From positions 1,539,070 through 1,603,069 of the forward strand of contig NZ_CM002139.1 in assembly GCF_000454545.1 (NCBI RefSeq): DNA of 64,000 bases, in the 5' to 3' direction. The notes beneath the pieces were generated by a model that ran no database searches, was not told where the DNA came from, and saw nothing but the letters and a program-made list of their open reading frames with translations. This DNA comes from Xanthomonas cassavae CFBP 4642 (GTDB lineage Bacteria > Pseudomonadota > Gammaproteobacteria > Xanthomonadales > Xanthomonadaceae). Both the position numbers and the translations under genes were made by a program. Below, one piece after another: positions 8,518-16,337 of the stretch (position 1 is its first letter; every line of letters begins with the position of its first letter).

Positions 8518-9408
8518 ATGGCAAGCATCATCGGCGGCATCGGGACTTCGCACGTTCCCACCATCGGGGTGGCCTACGACAAGGGCAAGCAGCAGGATCC
8601 GATATGGAAGCCGCTGTTTGACGGCTACACGCCGGTCGCTGCCTGGCTTGCGGAACAGCGGGCCGACGTGTTGGTCTTCTTTTACAACGACCACTGCACC
8701 ACGTTCTTCTTCGATCTGTACCCCACCTTCGCCCTTGGCGTGGGTGAGCGCTTTCCGGTGGCCGACGAGGGCGCCGGGTTGCGCAACCTGCCGCCGATCC
8801 GTGGCGATGTCCAGCTGCAGGCGCATATCGCCGAATGCCTGGTCAACGACCAGTTCGATCTGACTGTCTTTCAGGACAAGCCGATCGACCATGGCTGCGC
8901 GGCGCCGCTGCCGTTGCCGCACGTGCCGGACTGGCCGGGCACGGTGGTGCCGATCGCGATCAACGTGCTGCAGTACCCGCTGCCGACCGCGCGTCGTTGC
9001 TATCGCCTGGGCCAGGCCGTGCGCCGGGCGATCGAATCCTATCCGCAGGATCTCAGGGTGGTGGTGGTCGGTACCGGTGGCCTGTCGCATCAGATCCACG
9101 GCGAACGCACCGGTTTCAACAACACCGAGTGGGACATGGAATTCCTGGATCGCTTCCAGCATGCCCCGGAAACGCTGACCGATCTCACCCACACCGACTA
9201 TGTGCGCCTGGGCGGGGCCGAAAGCGTGGAGCAGATCATGTGGCTGGCCATGCGCGGCGCGCTGGATGGGCCGATCCGCAAACTGCACCAGAACTACTAT
9301 CTGATGACGACCACCGCGATGACCGTGGTGCTGTACGAGCCTGGCATCGAGTCCGCCGATGCGCCGCGCTCGGCCGAGCTGCTGGCACGTACCGCCAACG
9401 CGGCATGA
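8518..9408 (+). CDS. ligB: Protocatechuate 4,5-dioxygenase (class III extradiol) beta subunit
   Basis: Catalytic subunit of a LigAB-type enzyme that opens the ring of protocatechuate or a related trihydroxybenzoate between C4 and C5 using Fe(II). The 296 residues include TSHVP with the iron ligand His12, FYNDH with His59, GGLSHQ with the catalytic His191 and GGAESVEQIMWLAMRGAL with the ligand Glu near 230, all in register with Sphingobium LigB. ATG 8518 follows GCAGGAGCGCAGC. The alpha subunit starts 11 nt after its stop. The beta-then-alpha order is the reverse of the Sphingobium ligA-ligB order. Gallate is an alternative substrate; no downstream ligC/J/K/I genes are in the window. Confidence 0.9.
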   Translation: MASIIGGIGTSHVPTIGVAYDKGKQQDPIWKPLFDGYTPVAAWLAEQRADVLVFFYNDHCTTFFFDLYPTFALGVGERFPVADEGAGLRNLPPIRGDVQLQAHIAECLVNDQFDLTVFQDKPIDHGCAAPLPLPHVPDWPGTVVPIAINVLQYPLPTARRCYRLGQAVRRAIESYPQDLRVVVVGTGGLSHQIHGERTGFNNTEWDMEFLDRFQHAPETLTDLTHTDYVRLGGAESVEQIMWLAMRGALDGPIRKLHQNYYLMTTTAMTVVLYEPGIESADAPRSAELLARTANAA

Positions 9409-9418
9409 GGAGAGACAG

Positions 9419-9778
9419 ATGAATCCGCAAGTACACGGGATGGAGAAGATCGACGGCACCTACGTGTTCGATCTGCGCACCAGCAACCGCGCGCTGCGCC
9501 TCAATCGCTTTTTCTGGCACATGATCCGGGCCCCATGGCGCGACCGCTTCCTGCAGGATGCGGAAACCCTGATGCAGGAAGCCGAACTCACCGAGCACGA
9601 AAAGGATTTGATCCGGGCGCGCGACTGGCTCGGCCTGGTGCAGTATGGCGCCAATTTCTTTGTGATCGAAAAGGTCGCCCGCGTGGTGCGCATGACCAAT
9701 CTCCAGGTCTACGCCATCATGCGCGGCGAATCCTTCGAAGCATTCATGCAGACGCGGCGGGTTCCCGAGGCGCGCTGA
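9419..9778 (+). CDS. ligA: Protocatechuate 4,5-dioxygenase alpha subunit
   Basis: Small helical subunit (119 residues) that caps the LigB active site. Recognisable segments are YVFDLRTSNRALRLNRFFWHM, TEHEKDLIRARDWLGLVQYG and MTNLQVYAIMRGESFEAF, the aromatic-ring-opening dioxygenase LigA domain. The ATG at 9419 is preceded by GAGGAGAGACAG, a good ribosome site placed over the end of ligB; an upstream ATG at 9359 lies inside ligB and is rejected. It is translated in step with ligB. The two-subunit form argues against the fused gallate dioxygenase type, though gallate turnover by separate-subunit enzymes is also known. Confidence 0.9.
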   Translation: MNPQVHGMEKIDGTYVFDLRTSNRALRLNRFFWHMIRAPWRDRFLQDAETLMQEAELTEHEKDLIRARDWLGLVQYGANFFVIEKVARVVRMTNLQVYAIMRGESFEAFMQTRRVPEAR

Positions 9779-9843
9779 GCTGCGCGCCCTGGCTGTCGGC
9801 CCGGGCGCCGTATTCCCGATTTCCCAACGTAAGGCCCACCCCC

Positions 9844-10845
9844 ATGACCATGTCCTCCGTGTTCTTCGAACACCGCATCAAGGTCCGGCATCTACGTGTC
9901 ATCGAGGCGCTGGACCGGCAGAAAAGCCTGCTCCGCGCCTCGCGCGTCTTGAACGTCACCCAACCCGCGCTCACGCGCGCCTTGCAGGAGATCGAGGAGA
10001 TCGTCGGCGCACCCCTGTTCGAACGCCATTCGCGTGGCGTGCGGCCCAATGCAATGGGCGAAGTGCTGGTGCAGACCGCGCACGTGGTGCTGGGACAGCT
10101 GCGCCGTGCGCAGGACACCTTCGAAGGCCTGCTGCAGGACGATGCACTCACGATCACCGTGGGCGCGCTGCCAGTGGCGGCGAGCGGCTTGCTGCCTGCA
10201 GTGCTGGCCGCCCTCTACCGCGCCGAACCCACGCTGCGCGTGCGCCTGCTGCATGGACGCACCGATGAGCTGTTGCCCAAGCTGGCGGGTAATGAAGTCG
10301 ACCTGGTGGTAGGGCGGCTCTATCCGCTGGCCCGCTACGACGCCTTGATCCGCAAGGTGTTGTACCAGGATCCGATTGCGCTAGTGGCGCGTAGCGATCA
10401 CCCGCTGTTTGCCAATGGCCCGGTGCGGATTGCCGAGGCGGCAGCCTACCGGCAGGTGCTGCCGACGCTGAGCCAGCACGTGGAGCGTGACGTGGCGCAG
10501 GTCATGCGCGAGCACGGTCTGGCCACCCGCGACCAGCTGCGCTCCAGCTCGGCCAGTTTTACCCGCGAGATCCTGCTCGGCACCGATAGCATCGCAGTGA
10601 TGCCGAGCATGATGGTGGCCGGCGACATCGCGCGTGGCGAGCTGCGTGCGTTCCAACTGCAGCAGCCCTCGCAGGCGCGCGCAGGCGGGGTCATCTACCG
10701 CGACAGCAGCGCCATCCACAAGCCCGGTGTGCGCCTGCTGATGCGTGAGCTGGAGCACCAGCTTGCGCTAATGGCCGAGCAGGGCGCGGTGTGGGTAGAC
10801 AACCAGATTGGCGAAGACGACATCTTGCTGGATGCGTCGGCGTAA
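9844..10845 (+). CDS. LysR-family regulator (PcaQ/GbpR-like)
   Basis: A 333-residue LysR activator. The N-terminal helix-turn-helix reads KVRHLRVIEALDRQKSLLRASRVLNVTQPALTRALQEIEEIVGAPLFERHSRGV; the effector domain (ITVGALPVAASGLLPAVLAAL ... VDLVVGRLYP) is of the GbpR/PcaQ/LigR kind that senses protocatechuate-type ligands or sugars. It follows ligA by 65 nt on the same strand, so ring cleavage has two candidate regulators, this one and the divergent GntR protein. Two ATGs (9844, 9850) open the gene; the first is used. Confidence 0.87.
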   Translation: MTMSSVFFEHRIKVRHLRVIEALDRQKSLLRASRVLNVTQPALTRALQEIEEIVGAPLFERHSRGVRPNAMGEVLVQTAHVVLGQLRRAQDTFEGLLQDDALTITVGALPVAASGLLPAVLAALYRAEPTLRVRLLHGRTDELLPKLAGNEVDLVVGRLYPLARYDALIRKVLYQDPIALVARSDHPLFANGPVRIAEAAAYRQVLPTLSQHVERDVAQVMREHGLATRDQLRSSSASFTREILLGTDSIAVMPSMMVAGDIARGELRAFQLQQPSQARAGGVIYRDSSAIHKPGVRLLMRELEHQLALMAEQGAVWVDNQIGEDDILLDASA

Positions 10846-11049
10846 GCGGCGGCAGCGCTGTGTGCGCGAGTCAAACGCTGCTTCCTGGCTGGGATGGCGA
10901 GGAGTCGAACATCGCATGGGCTGCCTGCGGTTCGGCCCTCGGAGCAGCCCGTCGCGGTGTCCCCGAGAATAACACTCCTGCACGGTGGCGGCGTCTTGCG
11001 TAAGGGCGCCGTCGTTCCACGACCGTGATGGCCGCCTGCAAAGCGGGGC

Positions 11050-12528
11050 TTAAGCGTCTCTCGCCAGCGCATCCTTCAGGCGCGCTTTCTGCAGTTTGCC
11101 GGTGGCCGTGCGTGGCAGTGCCTCGACCACCCGCAGGTGCTTGGGCACCTTGTACTTGGCCAGGCGCTCGATCAGATAGCTGCGAATCTGCTCAAGATCC
11201 GGTGCCTTATCGGCCGGCACGATCGCCAGGTAGCCCACCTCTCCCCATTGCGGGTCGGTCATGCCGACCACGGCGCATTCGCGGATCTGCGGGTGATCGA
11301 CCAGTACCGCTTCGATCTCGGCGGGGTACACATTCTCGCCGCCGGAAATGAACATGTCCTTCTTGCGGTCGACGACCCAGAAGAAGCCATCGGCATCGCG
11401 CTTGACGATATCGCCGGTGCGGAACCAGCCTTGCGTATCGCGCATCTCGGCGGTCGCCTGCGGGTCGCGCCAATAACCGGGGCTGAGATTGGGGCCGCGC
11501 AGCAACAGCTCGCCCGGCATGCCTGGCAGACAATCGTTGCCGCCGCCATCCACGATCCGCGTTTGCACCGCCGGCGATGCAATGCCCGCTGCACCGAGTT
11601 TGCTGCGGATCACCTCGCAGTCCACCGACATGCCGAACACCGTGCCGGCTTCGCTCATGCCGAAGCCGCAGACCATCGGGATGCCATCTTCCAGCCAGCC
11701 CAGCAGATCGTCGCTGGCATGGGGCGTGCCACCGCTGACCAGCGCGGTGAGGTGACGCAACGTGGCAGGATCGAAGCCGGGCTGGGTGCGGAACGCCTGC
11801 ATCATCTGCGGCACGCCGACATAGTGGGTGATGCCCAGCGAGGGATTGCCTAGCCAGCCCAGGGTGCGTCTGGGCTCGAAGCCGCTGGAAACCTGGATCG
11901 AGCCGCCTACCGCGAGCGCCGGGCGCACATTGGTGGCCAGACCAATGATGTGGAACATCGGCGCCTCGCACAAAAAACTACTTTCCGCGTCCACGCGCGT
12001 GGTGACGCCGAAATTGTGCGCTACCTGCTGCAGGTTCTGTTCGCTCAGCATCACGCCCTTCGGCTGGCCGGAGGTGCCCGAGGTAAACAGGATCAGACTG
12101 ACGCGTTCGGGCGGAATACGCGGCGTCTCGGCAGGCGCGAGCGCGCGGGCGCTGTCGATGAAGGCGGACACTGTCTCCATCTGCGCGCGTCCGGCGGCGA
12201 CGTCGTCGCCCAGCAGCAGGTGTGGTTCTGCACGTTGCAGCAGGGCGTCCAGCTCGCTGGCGCTCAGCCGCCAGTTGAGCGGAACATAGATCGCGCCTAC
12301 CCGTGCACAGGCGAAGTGCAGTGCCACCTGCCAGACCGAGTTGCGCGCAATGACCGCGAGCCGTTCGCCGTCGACGCAGCCGCGTGTCTGCAGCAAGGCG
12401 GACAGGCGGCCGATCAGGTCGTCCAGTTCGGCATACGTCCACGCCCGCTCCAGCAACAGGTCGCGGGCGGCGAGCCGTCGTGGCGTGAGGCGTGCATGGA
12501 ACGAGATCGAGTCGGTCGGCATGGTCAT
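11050..12528 (-). CDS. fcs: Hydroxycinnamate (feruloyl/p-coumaroyl)-CoA ligase
   Basis: ANL-superfamily acid-CoA ligase of 492 residues that activates ferulate, p-coumarate or caffeate with ATP and CoA, the entry step of the CoA-dependent non-beta-oxidative route. Motifs are the P-loop-like LILFTSGTSGQPKGVMLSE, the GWFRTGDI core near 390, DRKKDMFISGGENVYPAEIE and the C-terminal LPRTATGKLQK carrying the catalytic lysine. ATG 12526-12528 is taken as start, because longer in-frame readings run into the upstream gene. The substrate is inferred from the two neighbouring enzymes. It is the last gene of the MarR-HCHL-Vdh-Fcs operon, 206 nt after vdh. Confidence 0.85.
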   Translation of the reverse strand: MTMPTDSISFHARLTPRRLAARDLLLERAWTYAELDDLIGRLSALLQTRGCVDGERLAVIARNSVWQVALHFACARVGAIYVPLNWRLSASELDALLQRAEPHLLLGDDVAAGRAQMETVSAFIDSARALAPAETPRIPPERVSLILFTSGTSGQPKGVMLSEQNLQQVAHNFGVTTRVDAESSFLCEAPMFHIIGLATNVRPALAVGGSIQVSSGFEPRRTLGWLGNPSLGITHYVGVPQMMQAFRTQPGFDPATLRHLTALVSGGTPHASDDLLGWLEDGIPMVCGFGMSEAGTVFGMSVDCEVIRSKLGAAGIASPAVQTRIVDGGGNDCLPGMPGELLLRGPNLSPGYWRDPQATAEMRDTQGWFRTGDIVKRDADGFFWVVDRKKDMFISGGENVYPAEIEAVLVDHPQIRECAVVGMTDPQWGEVGYLAIVPADKAPDLEQIRSYLIERLAKYKVPKHLRVVEALPRTATGKLQKARLKDALARDA

Positions 12529-12734
12529 GGCTCTGACTTCCGAAAGCGAATAGAGAGTGACGGTGGTGGGTGCGACGCTGACGGCAGAAGGTTCGGTCGC
12601 ACGATTCGAAGGCGGCGGTTCCTGCGATGTGTCGCAGTCGCTCGGCAGCAGATCCAGACCGGCGCGCTGCACATCGCAATGCTTCGCATCGAACTTGCGT
12701 GCACGCGCCGGCAGCGCGGTCGATCTGCAGCAGG

Positions 12735-14213
12735 CTAGCTGAGATAGACGGTCTTGGTTTCGAGAAACGCATGCAGCCCTTCGACGCCGCCTTCGCGGCC
12801 GATTCCCGAGTGCTTGAATCCGCCGAACGGCATGTCGATATCCACCCACATGCCGTTGATCGAATGGCTGCCGCTGCGTACGCGACGCGCAATGCGATAC
12901 GGGCGGTCGATATCTTCGCCATAGACGGTGCCATGTAGGCCGTAGTCGCTGGCATTGGCCTTGGCGAGCAGGTCGGCTTCATCGTGATAGTCGATGAAGC
13001 TCACCACCGGGCCGAAGATTTCTTCGCGGGCGATGGTCATGTCCGGTGTGACGTCGGCAAATACCGTCGGTTCGATGAAGAAGCCACGTGGCAGGTGCGC
13101 CGGACGGCCGCCGCCCACGACCAGGCGTGCGCCTTCGGCGCTGCCCTTGGCGATATAGGACTGCACGCGCTCCAGTTGCCTGCCCAATGCCAGCGGCCCC
13201 ACGCCGGTGTCGGCAGCGAACGGATCGCCGAGTTTGAGCGCTCCCAGGGCCGCGCAATACGCTTGCAGGATCTCGTCGCGGCGCTGCACCGGCACCAATA
13301 CACGGGTCAGCGAAAAACACACCTGGCCGGTGATCGGCATCGAGTAGGGCACCAGGCTGGGCAACACCTTGGCGAGATCGGCGTCCTCGAGCACGATGGC
13401 AGCCGACTTGCCGCCCAGTTCCAGGCCACACCGCGCCAGGCGCTGCGCGCAGGCAACGCCGATCTGCCGTCCTGCCTGGGTGGACCCGGTAAAGCTGACC
13501 TTGTCCACCAGCGGGTGACGGATCAGCTGTTCGCCGACGTCGCGACCGCCCGGCAGCAGGTTGAACACGCCATCGGGTACGCCTGCGGCACTGATGCACT
13601 CGGCCAGGATATAGGCATCGATCGGCGTTTCCGGCGAGGGCTTGGCCACCACCGTGCAGCCGGCGGCCAGCGCTGCGGCAACCTTGTAGCACAGCAGCAC
13701 CAGCGGTGCATTCCAGGGGGTGATCGCCGCAACCACGCCCACCGGCTCCTGCACCACATGCACCAGACCGCCGTTGGCGCGTGCACGCGATTCGACGAAC
13801 GGGTGGCTGGCGATCAGATCGCCGTAGTAGTCGAACAGGCCTGGGGCCTGCTGCGAGGCGCGACGACTGAAACCGATGGTGGCGCCGACCTGGCCGGTCC
13901 AGGCCTCGGCCAGCTCCGGCAGGCGTGCGCGCAGCTGCTCGGCGATGCGTTTGAGCACGGCTCCGCGCTCGGCAGGCGACAGCTGCGGCCAGGGGCCGCT
14001 ATCGAAGGCATGATGCGCGGCAGCCACGGCAGCCACGGCAGCCTCGACATCTGCTGGCGACGGCTCGGTGTAGCGCAGCAGGCGCTCTTCGGTATGTGGG
14101 GCGATCACATCGACAACGCGATCACCGTTGCTGGCGCGCCACCGGCCATCGATGAACAGGCCATTGGGTCCACGTGCGGCAATCCCGCGCAGCGTAGCGG
14201 ATAAGGCTTCCAT
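12735..14213 (-). CDS. vdh: Aldehyde dehydrogenase, probable vanillin / 4-hydroxybenzaldehyde dehydrogenase
   Basis: NAD(P)-dependent aldehyde dehydrogenase of 492 residues that oxidises the benzaldehyde released by HCHL to the benzoate. It carries TPWNAP (Asn168), the cofactor motif FTGSTQAG (241-248), ELGGKS with the general base Glu265 and GQVCFSLTR with the catalytic Cys299. The residues after the cysteine (FSL) differ from the common TAG/AGS pattern. The order HCHL-Vdh-Fcs on one strand supports vanillin or 4-hydroxybenzaldehyde as substrate. A gap of 82 nt separates it from the HCHL gene. Confidence 0.85.
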   Translation of the reverse strand: MEALSATLRGIAARGPNGLFIDGRWRASNGDRVVDVIAPHTEERLLRYTEPSPADVEAAVAAVAAAHHAFDSGPWPQLSPAERGAVLKRIAEQLRARLPELAEAWTGQVGATIGFSRRASQQAPGLFDYYGDLIASHPFVESRARANGGLVHVVQEPVGVVAAITPWNAPLVLLCYKVAAALAAGCTVVAKPSPETPIDAYILAECISAAGVPDGVFNLLPGGRDVGEQLIRHPLVDKVSFTGSTQAGRQIGVACAQRLARCGLELGGKSAAIVLEDADLAKVLPSLVPYSMPITGQVCFSLTRVLVPVQRRDEILQAYCAALGALKLGDPFAADTGVGPLALGRQLERVQSYIAKGSAEGARLVVGGGRPAHLPRGFFIEPTVFADVTPDMTIAREEIFGPVVSFIDYHDEADLLAKANASDYGLHGTVYGEDIDRPYRIARRVRSGSHSINGMWVDIDMPFGGFKHSGIGREGGVEGLHAFLETKTVYLS

Positions 14214-14295
14214 ACTCCCTCCTCGGTGCAGAAAACCACTGGCAGCGCCAGCGGTGCGTGGGGTGCACGCATCGCTCCGGGCGCGGCGAAAAGAC

Positions 14296-15123
14296 TCAGG
14301 CGCTGTGTTTGGTCAGGTCGTATTCGCCCAGGCCGGGCTTGTAGCTTTTCTCGTTGATGAATTGACGGATGCCTTCCTTGCGCGCGTTGTTGTCGAAAGA
14401 ATTGGCCGCTTCCTGCATACGCACCAGGTAATCCTCGGCCTCGTCGTAGGTCATGGTGCTCACGCGGCGCACGGCATCCTTGGCGTACTTCAGCGCCACT
14501 GGATTCTTGCGCAGGAGCAGCTCGGCCACTTCGCGGGTGCGTGTTTCCAGTCGCTCCAGCGGCACGCTTTCGTTGACCAGACGCCATTGAGCGGCCTTCT
14601 TGCCGTCGACTATTTCGCCGGTCAGCGTCATCCACATCGCATCGCGCATGGACAGCAATTCCACCGCCACCTTGGTCACGCCACCGCCAGGCAGGATGCC
14701 CCAGTTGATCTCCGACAGGCCAAACTGCGCCTCATCGGCGGCAATGGCCAGGTCGCAGGCGAACAACGGCCCGAATCCGCCACCGAAACACCAGCCGTTG
14801 ACCATCGCGATGGTGGGTTTCTGATACCAGCGCAGGCGACGGAACCAGCCGTAGGATTCGCGCTGCGAGCGGCGCACGCCACGCAGGCCCTGCGCTTCTG
14901 TCTCGCGGAAGTACTCCTTCAGGTCCATGCCGGCCGACCACGCCGTGCCTTCGCCACCCAGCACCAGCACGCCCACGTTGTCATCGAATTCCAGTTCGTC
15001 CAGCACGTCCATCATGCGGCGGTTGAGCGCCGGGCTCATTGCATTGCGCTTGTCGGGGCGTGCGAACTTCACCCAGGCGATGCGGTTTTCGATGCGAACC
15101 GATACCACGTCATGCTCGTTCAA
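14296..15123 (-). CDS. p-Hydroxycinnamoyl-CoA hydratase/lyase (HCHL)
   Basis: Crotonase-fold enzyme of 275 residues that hydrates feruloyl-, caffeoyl- or p-coumaroyl-CoA and then splits off acetyl-CoA, giving vanillin, protocatechualdehyde or 4-hydroxybenzaldehyde. The sequence closely matches the HCHL subgroup: SAGMDLKEYFRE (oxyanion loop with Tyr71), NGWCFGGGFGPLFACDLAIAADEA, FGLSEINWGILPGG with the catalytic Glu138 and EAEDYLVRMQEA with the substrate-binding Tyr near 232. Length and start match the family. It is the first enzyme gene after the MarR regulator (34-nt gap), so it is under the operator at 15644-15664. Confidence 0.93.
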   Translation of the reverse strand: MNEHDVVSVRIENRIAWVKFARPDKRNAMSPALNRRMMDVLDELEFDDNVGVLVLGGEGTAWSAGMDLKEYFRETEAQGLRGVRRSQRESYGWFRRLRWYQKPTIAMVNGWCFGGGFGPLFACDLAIAADEAQFGLSEINWGILPGGGVTKVAVELLSMRDAMWMTLTGEIVDGKKAAQWRLVNESVPLERLETRTREVAELLLRKNPVALKYAKDAVRRVSTMTYDEAEDYLVRMQEAANSFDNNARKEGIRQFINEKSYKPGLGEYDLTKHSA

Positions 15124-15157
15124 GCGGCGTCTCCTTCGAGTCGGTACGGAGTGGAAA

Positions 15158-15631
15158 TCACAGTTCTTCGGCGAGCGCGGCGTCCGGTACGTTTGCCCGT
15201 TCCAACGTGGCGCTGGCGTTCAACTTGCAGAGCAGGCGCAGCAAGGTCTGCTGCTCGCTGGCCTGCAGGCCGGTGCAGGCGCGCGCGACCGCCCGCGCCA
15301 GACAGCCCTGGGCGGTGGCGAGCGTGCGCTCGCCAAGCGGGGTGAGGTACAAACCCTTGCTGCGTCGGTCGCGGCCGGCCAGGCGCTCGATCAGGCCTTG
15401 CTCGGCCAGTGCGTTGGCGATCTTCATGCCGGCAGCGCGATTGACCAGCAGGCGGTTGCCCAGTTCGGTCTGGTCGCAGCCGGGCTGGTCGCGGATGTGG
15501 ATCAAGGCGGTGACGCGCGCCGGGGTCAGATGCAGTTCGGCAAGTTCCTGGCGCGCGGCATGGCTGGATGCCAGGGTCGCCAGTTGCAATTGATAGCCAA
15601 GGTCTGCGGCAAGGGCCAGGCGAGCGCTCAT
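15158..15631 (-). CDS. MarR-family repressor of the hydroxycinnamate operon
   Basis: Winged-helix regulator of 157 residues: a helical dimerisation start, then ELHLTPARVTALIHIRDQPGCDQTELGNRLLVNRAAGMKIANALAEQGLIERLAGRDRRSKGLYLTPLG, the MarR recognition helix and wing. Relatives (FerC/FerR, HcaR, CouR) repress hydroxycinnamate genes and release DNA on binding the CoA thioester; that ligand is inferred here. ATG 15629-15631 is chosen over the in-frame TTG at 15643, which would enter the palindrome. It heads the four-gene operon and the palindrome 13 nt upstream implies autoregulation. Confidence 0.88.
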   Translation of the reverse strand: MSARLALAADLGYQLQLATLASSHAARQELAELHLTPARVTALIHIRDQPGCDQTELGNRLLVNRAAGMKIANALAEQGLIERLAGRDRRSKGLYLTPLGERTLATAQGCLARAVARACTGLQASEQQTLLRLLCKLNASATLERANVPDAALAEEL

Positions 15632-15643
15632 CGATTCATCCAA

Positions 15644-15664
15644 ATTGTATCCGTAAAATACAAT
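15644..15664. promoter_or_regulatory. MarR operator over the hydroxycinnamate operon promoter
   Basis: A perfect inverted repeat ATTGTAT-N7-ATACAAT lies 13 nt before the marR start. On the minus strand the second arm contains TACAAT, a good -10 hexamer, so repressor binding would block polymerase. The arms match the TTGTAT/ATACAA half-sites typical of MarR-family operators. The symmetry is read directly; repression is inferred. Confidence 0.75.
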
Positions 15665-15712
15665 CTAGCCGACCGAAGCTGGCGCTGCAAGAGGTGCCGT
15701 CGTCAAAGCGCA

Positions 15713-15751
15713 AAACTGGTGCGCGCCCGCGTAATAGTGTTGGCGGGCGCG
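15713..15751 (-). terminator. Probable intrinsic terminator of the EF-hand gene
   Basis: CGCGCCCGC (15722-15730) pairs with GCGGGCGCG (15743-15751) across a 12-nt loop. On the minus strand the stem is followed by CACCAGTTTTGCG, a short T-run. It sits between the EF-hand gene stop (15776) and the marR promoter, separating the two same-strand units. Confidence 0.5.
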
Positions 15752-15775
15752 TGCCGCCTGCGGTTTACGGCGTGG

Positions 15776-16171
15776 TCACTGGATCAGCCAGCCGGCCAGC
15801 TGCTCGCGGCTGAGGTAGCCGCTGTGGCGGGTATCGAGCGCGTCGAATTCATCGGCCAGTGCCGGGTTGGCCTGTGCCTCGGCGCGACTGATGCTGCCGT
15901 CGCCGTCGGTATCCATGGCCTGGAAGTCGATGCGGTAGCTGCCGACCACGCTGTTGGGCTGGATCGAGCGCACGATCACGCTGGACTCGCCGCGCGGGCG
16001 CTCCAGCTGGGCCTGATGGGTGACCTCGCCGTTGGACAGCGGCTGGGTGCGAATGACATCGGGTACGTCGATCAGCGGCATGCTGCTGGCTGGCGTCGGC
16101 GCCTGTTGCGCGTGCGCGTGGCCGCCGAGCAGCAGCAATACGGAAAACGAAACGGTACGAACGGTGGTCAT
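15776..16171 (-). CDS. Secreted EF-hand domain protein
   Basis: A 131-residue exported protein with a signal peptide (TVRTVSFSVLLLLGGHAHAQ) at the N-terminus. The mature part ends in two helix-loop-helix calcium-type loops: FQAMDTDGDGSISRAEA near residue 91 is a canonical EF loop (D-D-D-S-E), while FDALDTRHSGYLSREQL near 112 is degenerate (Arg and His at loop positions normally acidic or polar). It probably binds one Ca2+ in the periplasm. ATG 16169-16171 is used because the signal peptide follows directly; the longer in-frame reading lacks any secretion signal. No partner is evident. Confidence 0.8.
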   Translation of the reverse strand: MTTVRTVSFSVLLLLGGHAHAQQAPTPASSMPLIDVPDVIRTQPLSNGEVTHQAQLERPRGESSVIVRSIQPNSVVGSYRIDFQAMDTDGDGSISRAEAQANPALADEFDALDTRHSGYLSREQLAGWLIQ

Positions 16172-16337
16172 CAGATCCCCCTGATGTGGAACAGCCCGCA
16201 AGCATAGAGGCTGTCGGGCGTCCTGAGGTGTGCAACGTGCGCTCGGGCTGACGTCGGTGCAGCGTGCGCGATGCGGCATCGGCAACCGGAACCCATGGCC
16301 GCACCGCACCGTCGCACGCCGCATCCAGGACAGCGGC

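Noticed and set aside
10846..11049. tRNA- or small-RNA-like stretch (minus-strand GTTCGACTCC near 10910)
   Set aside because: It resembles a T-arm, but the stem has a mismatch, there is no matching acceptor stem, anticodon arm or CCA, and no SRP-RNA core; treated as plain intergenic DNA.
11050..12849. 599-residue version of the CoA ligase
   Set aside because: The extra N-terminus overlaps vdh and is unlike the family; ATG 12528 gives a normal length.
16171..16324. Longer EF-hand protein starting upstream of ATG 16171
   Set aside because: The extension removes the signal peptide from the N-terminus and has no conserved feature.
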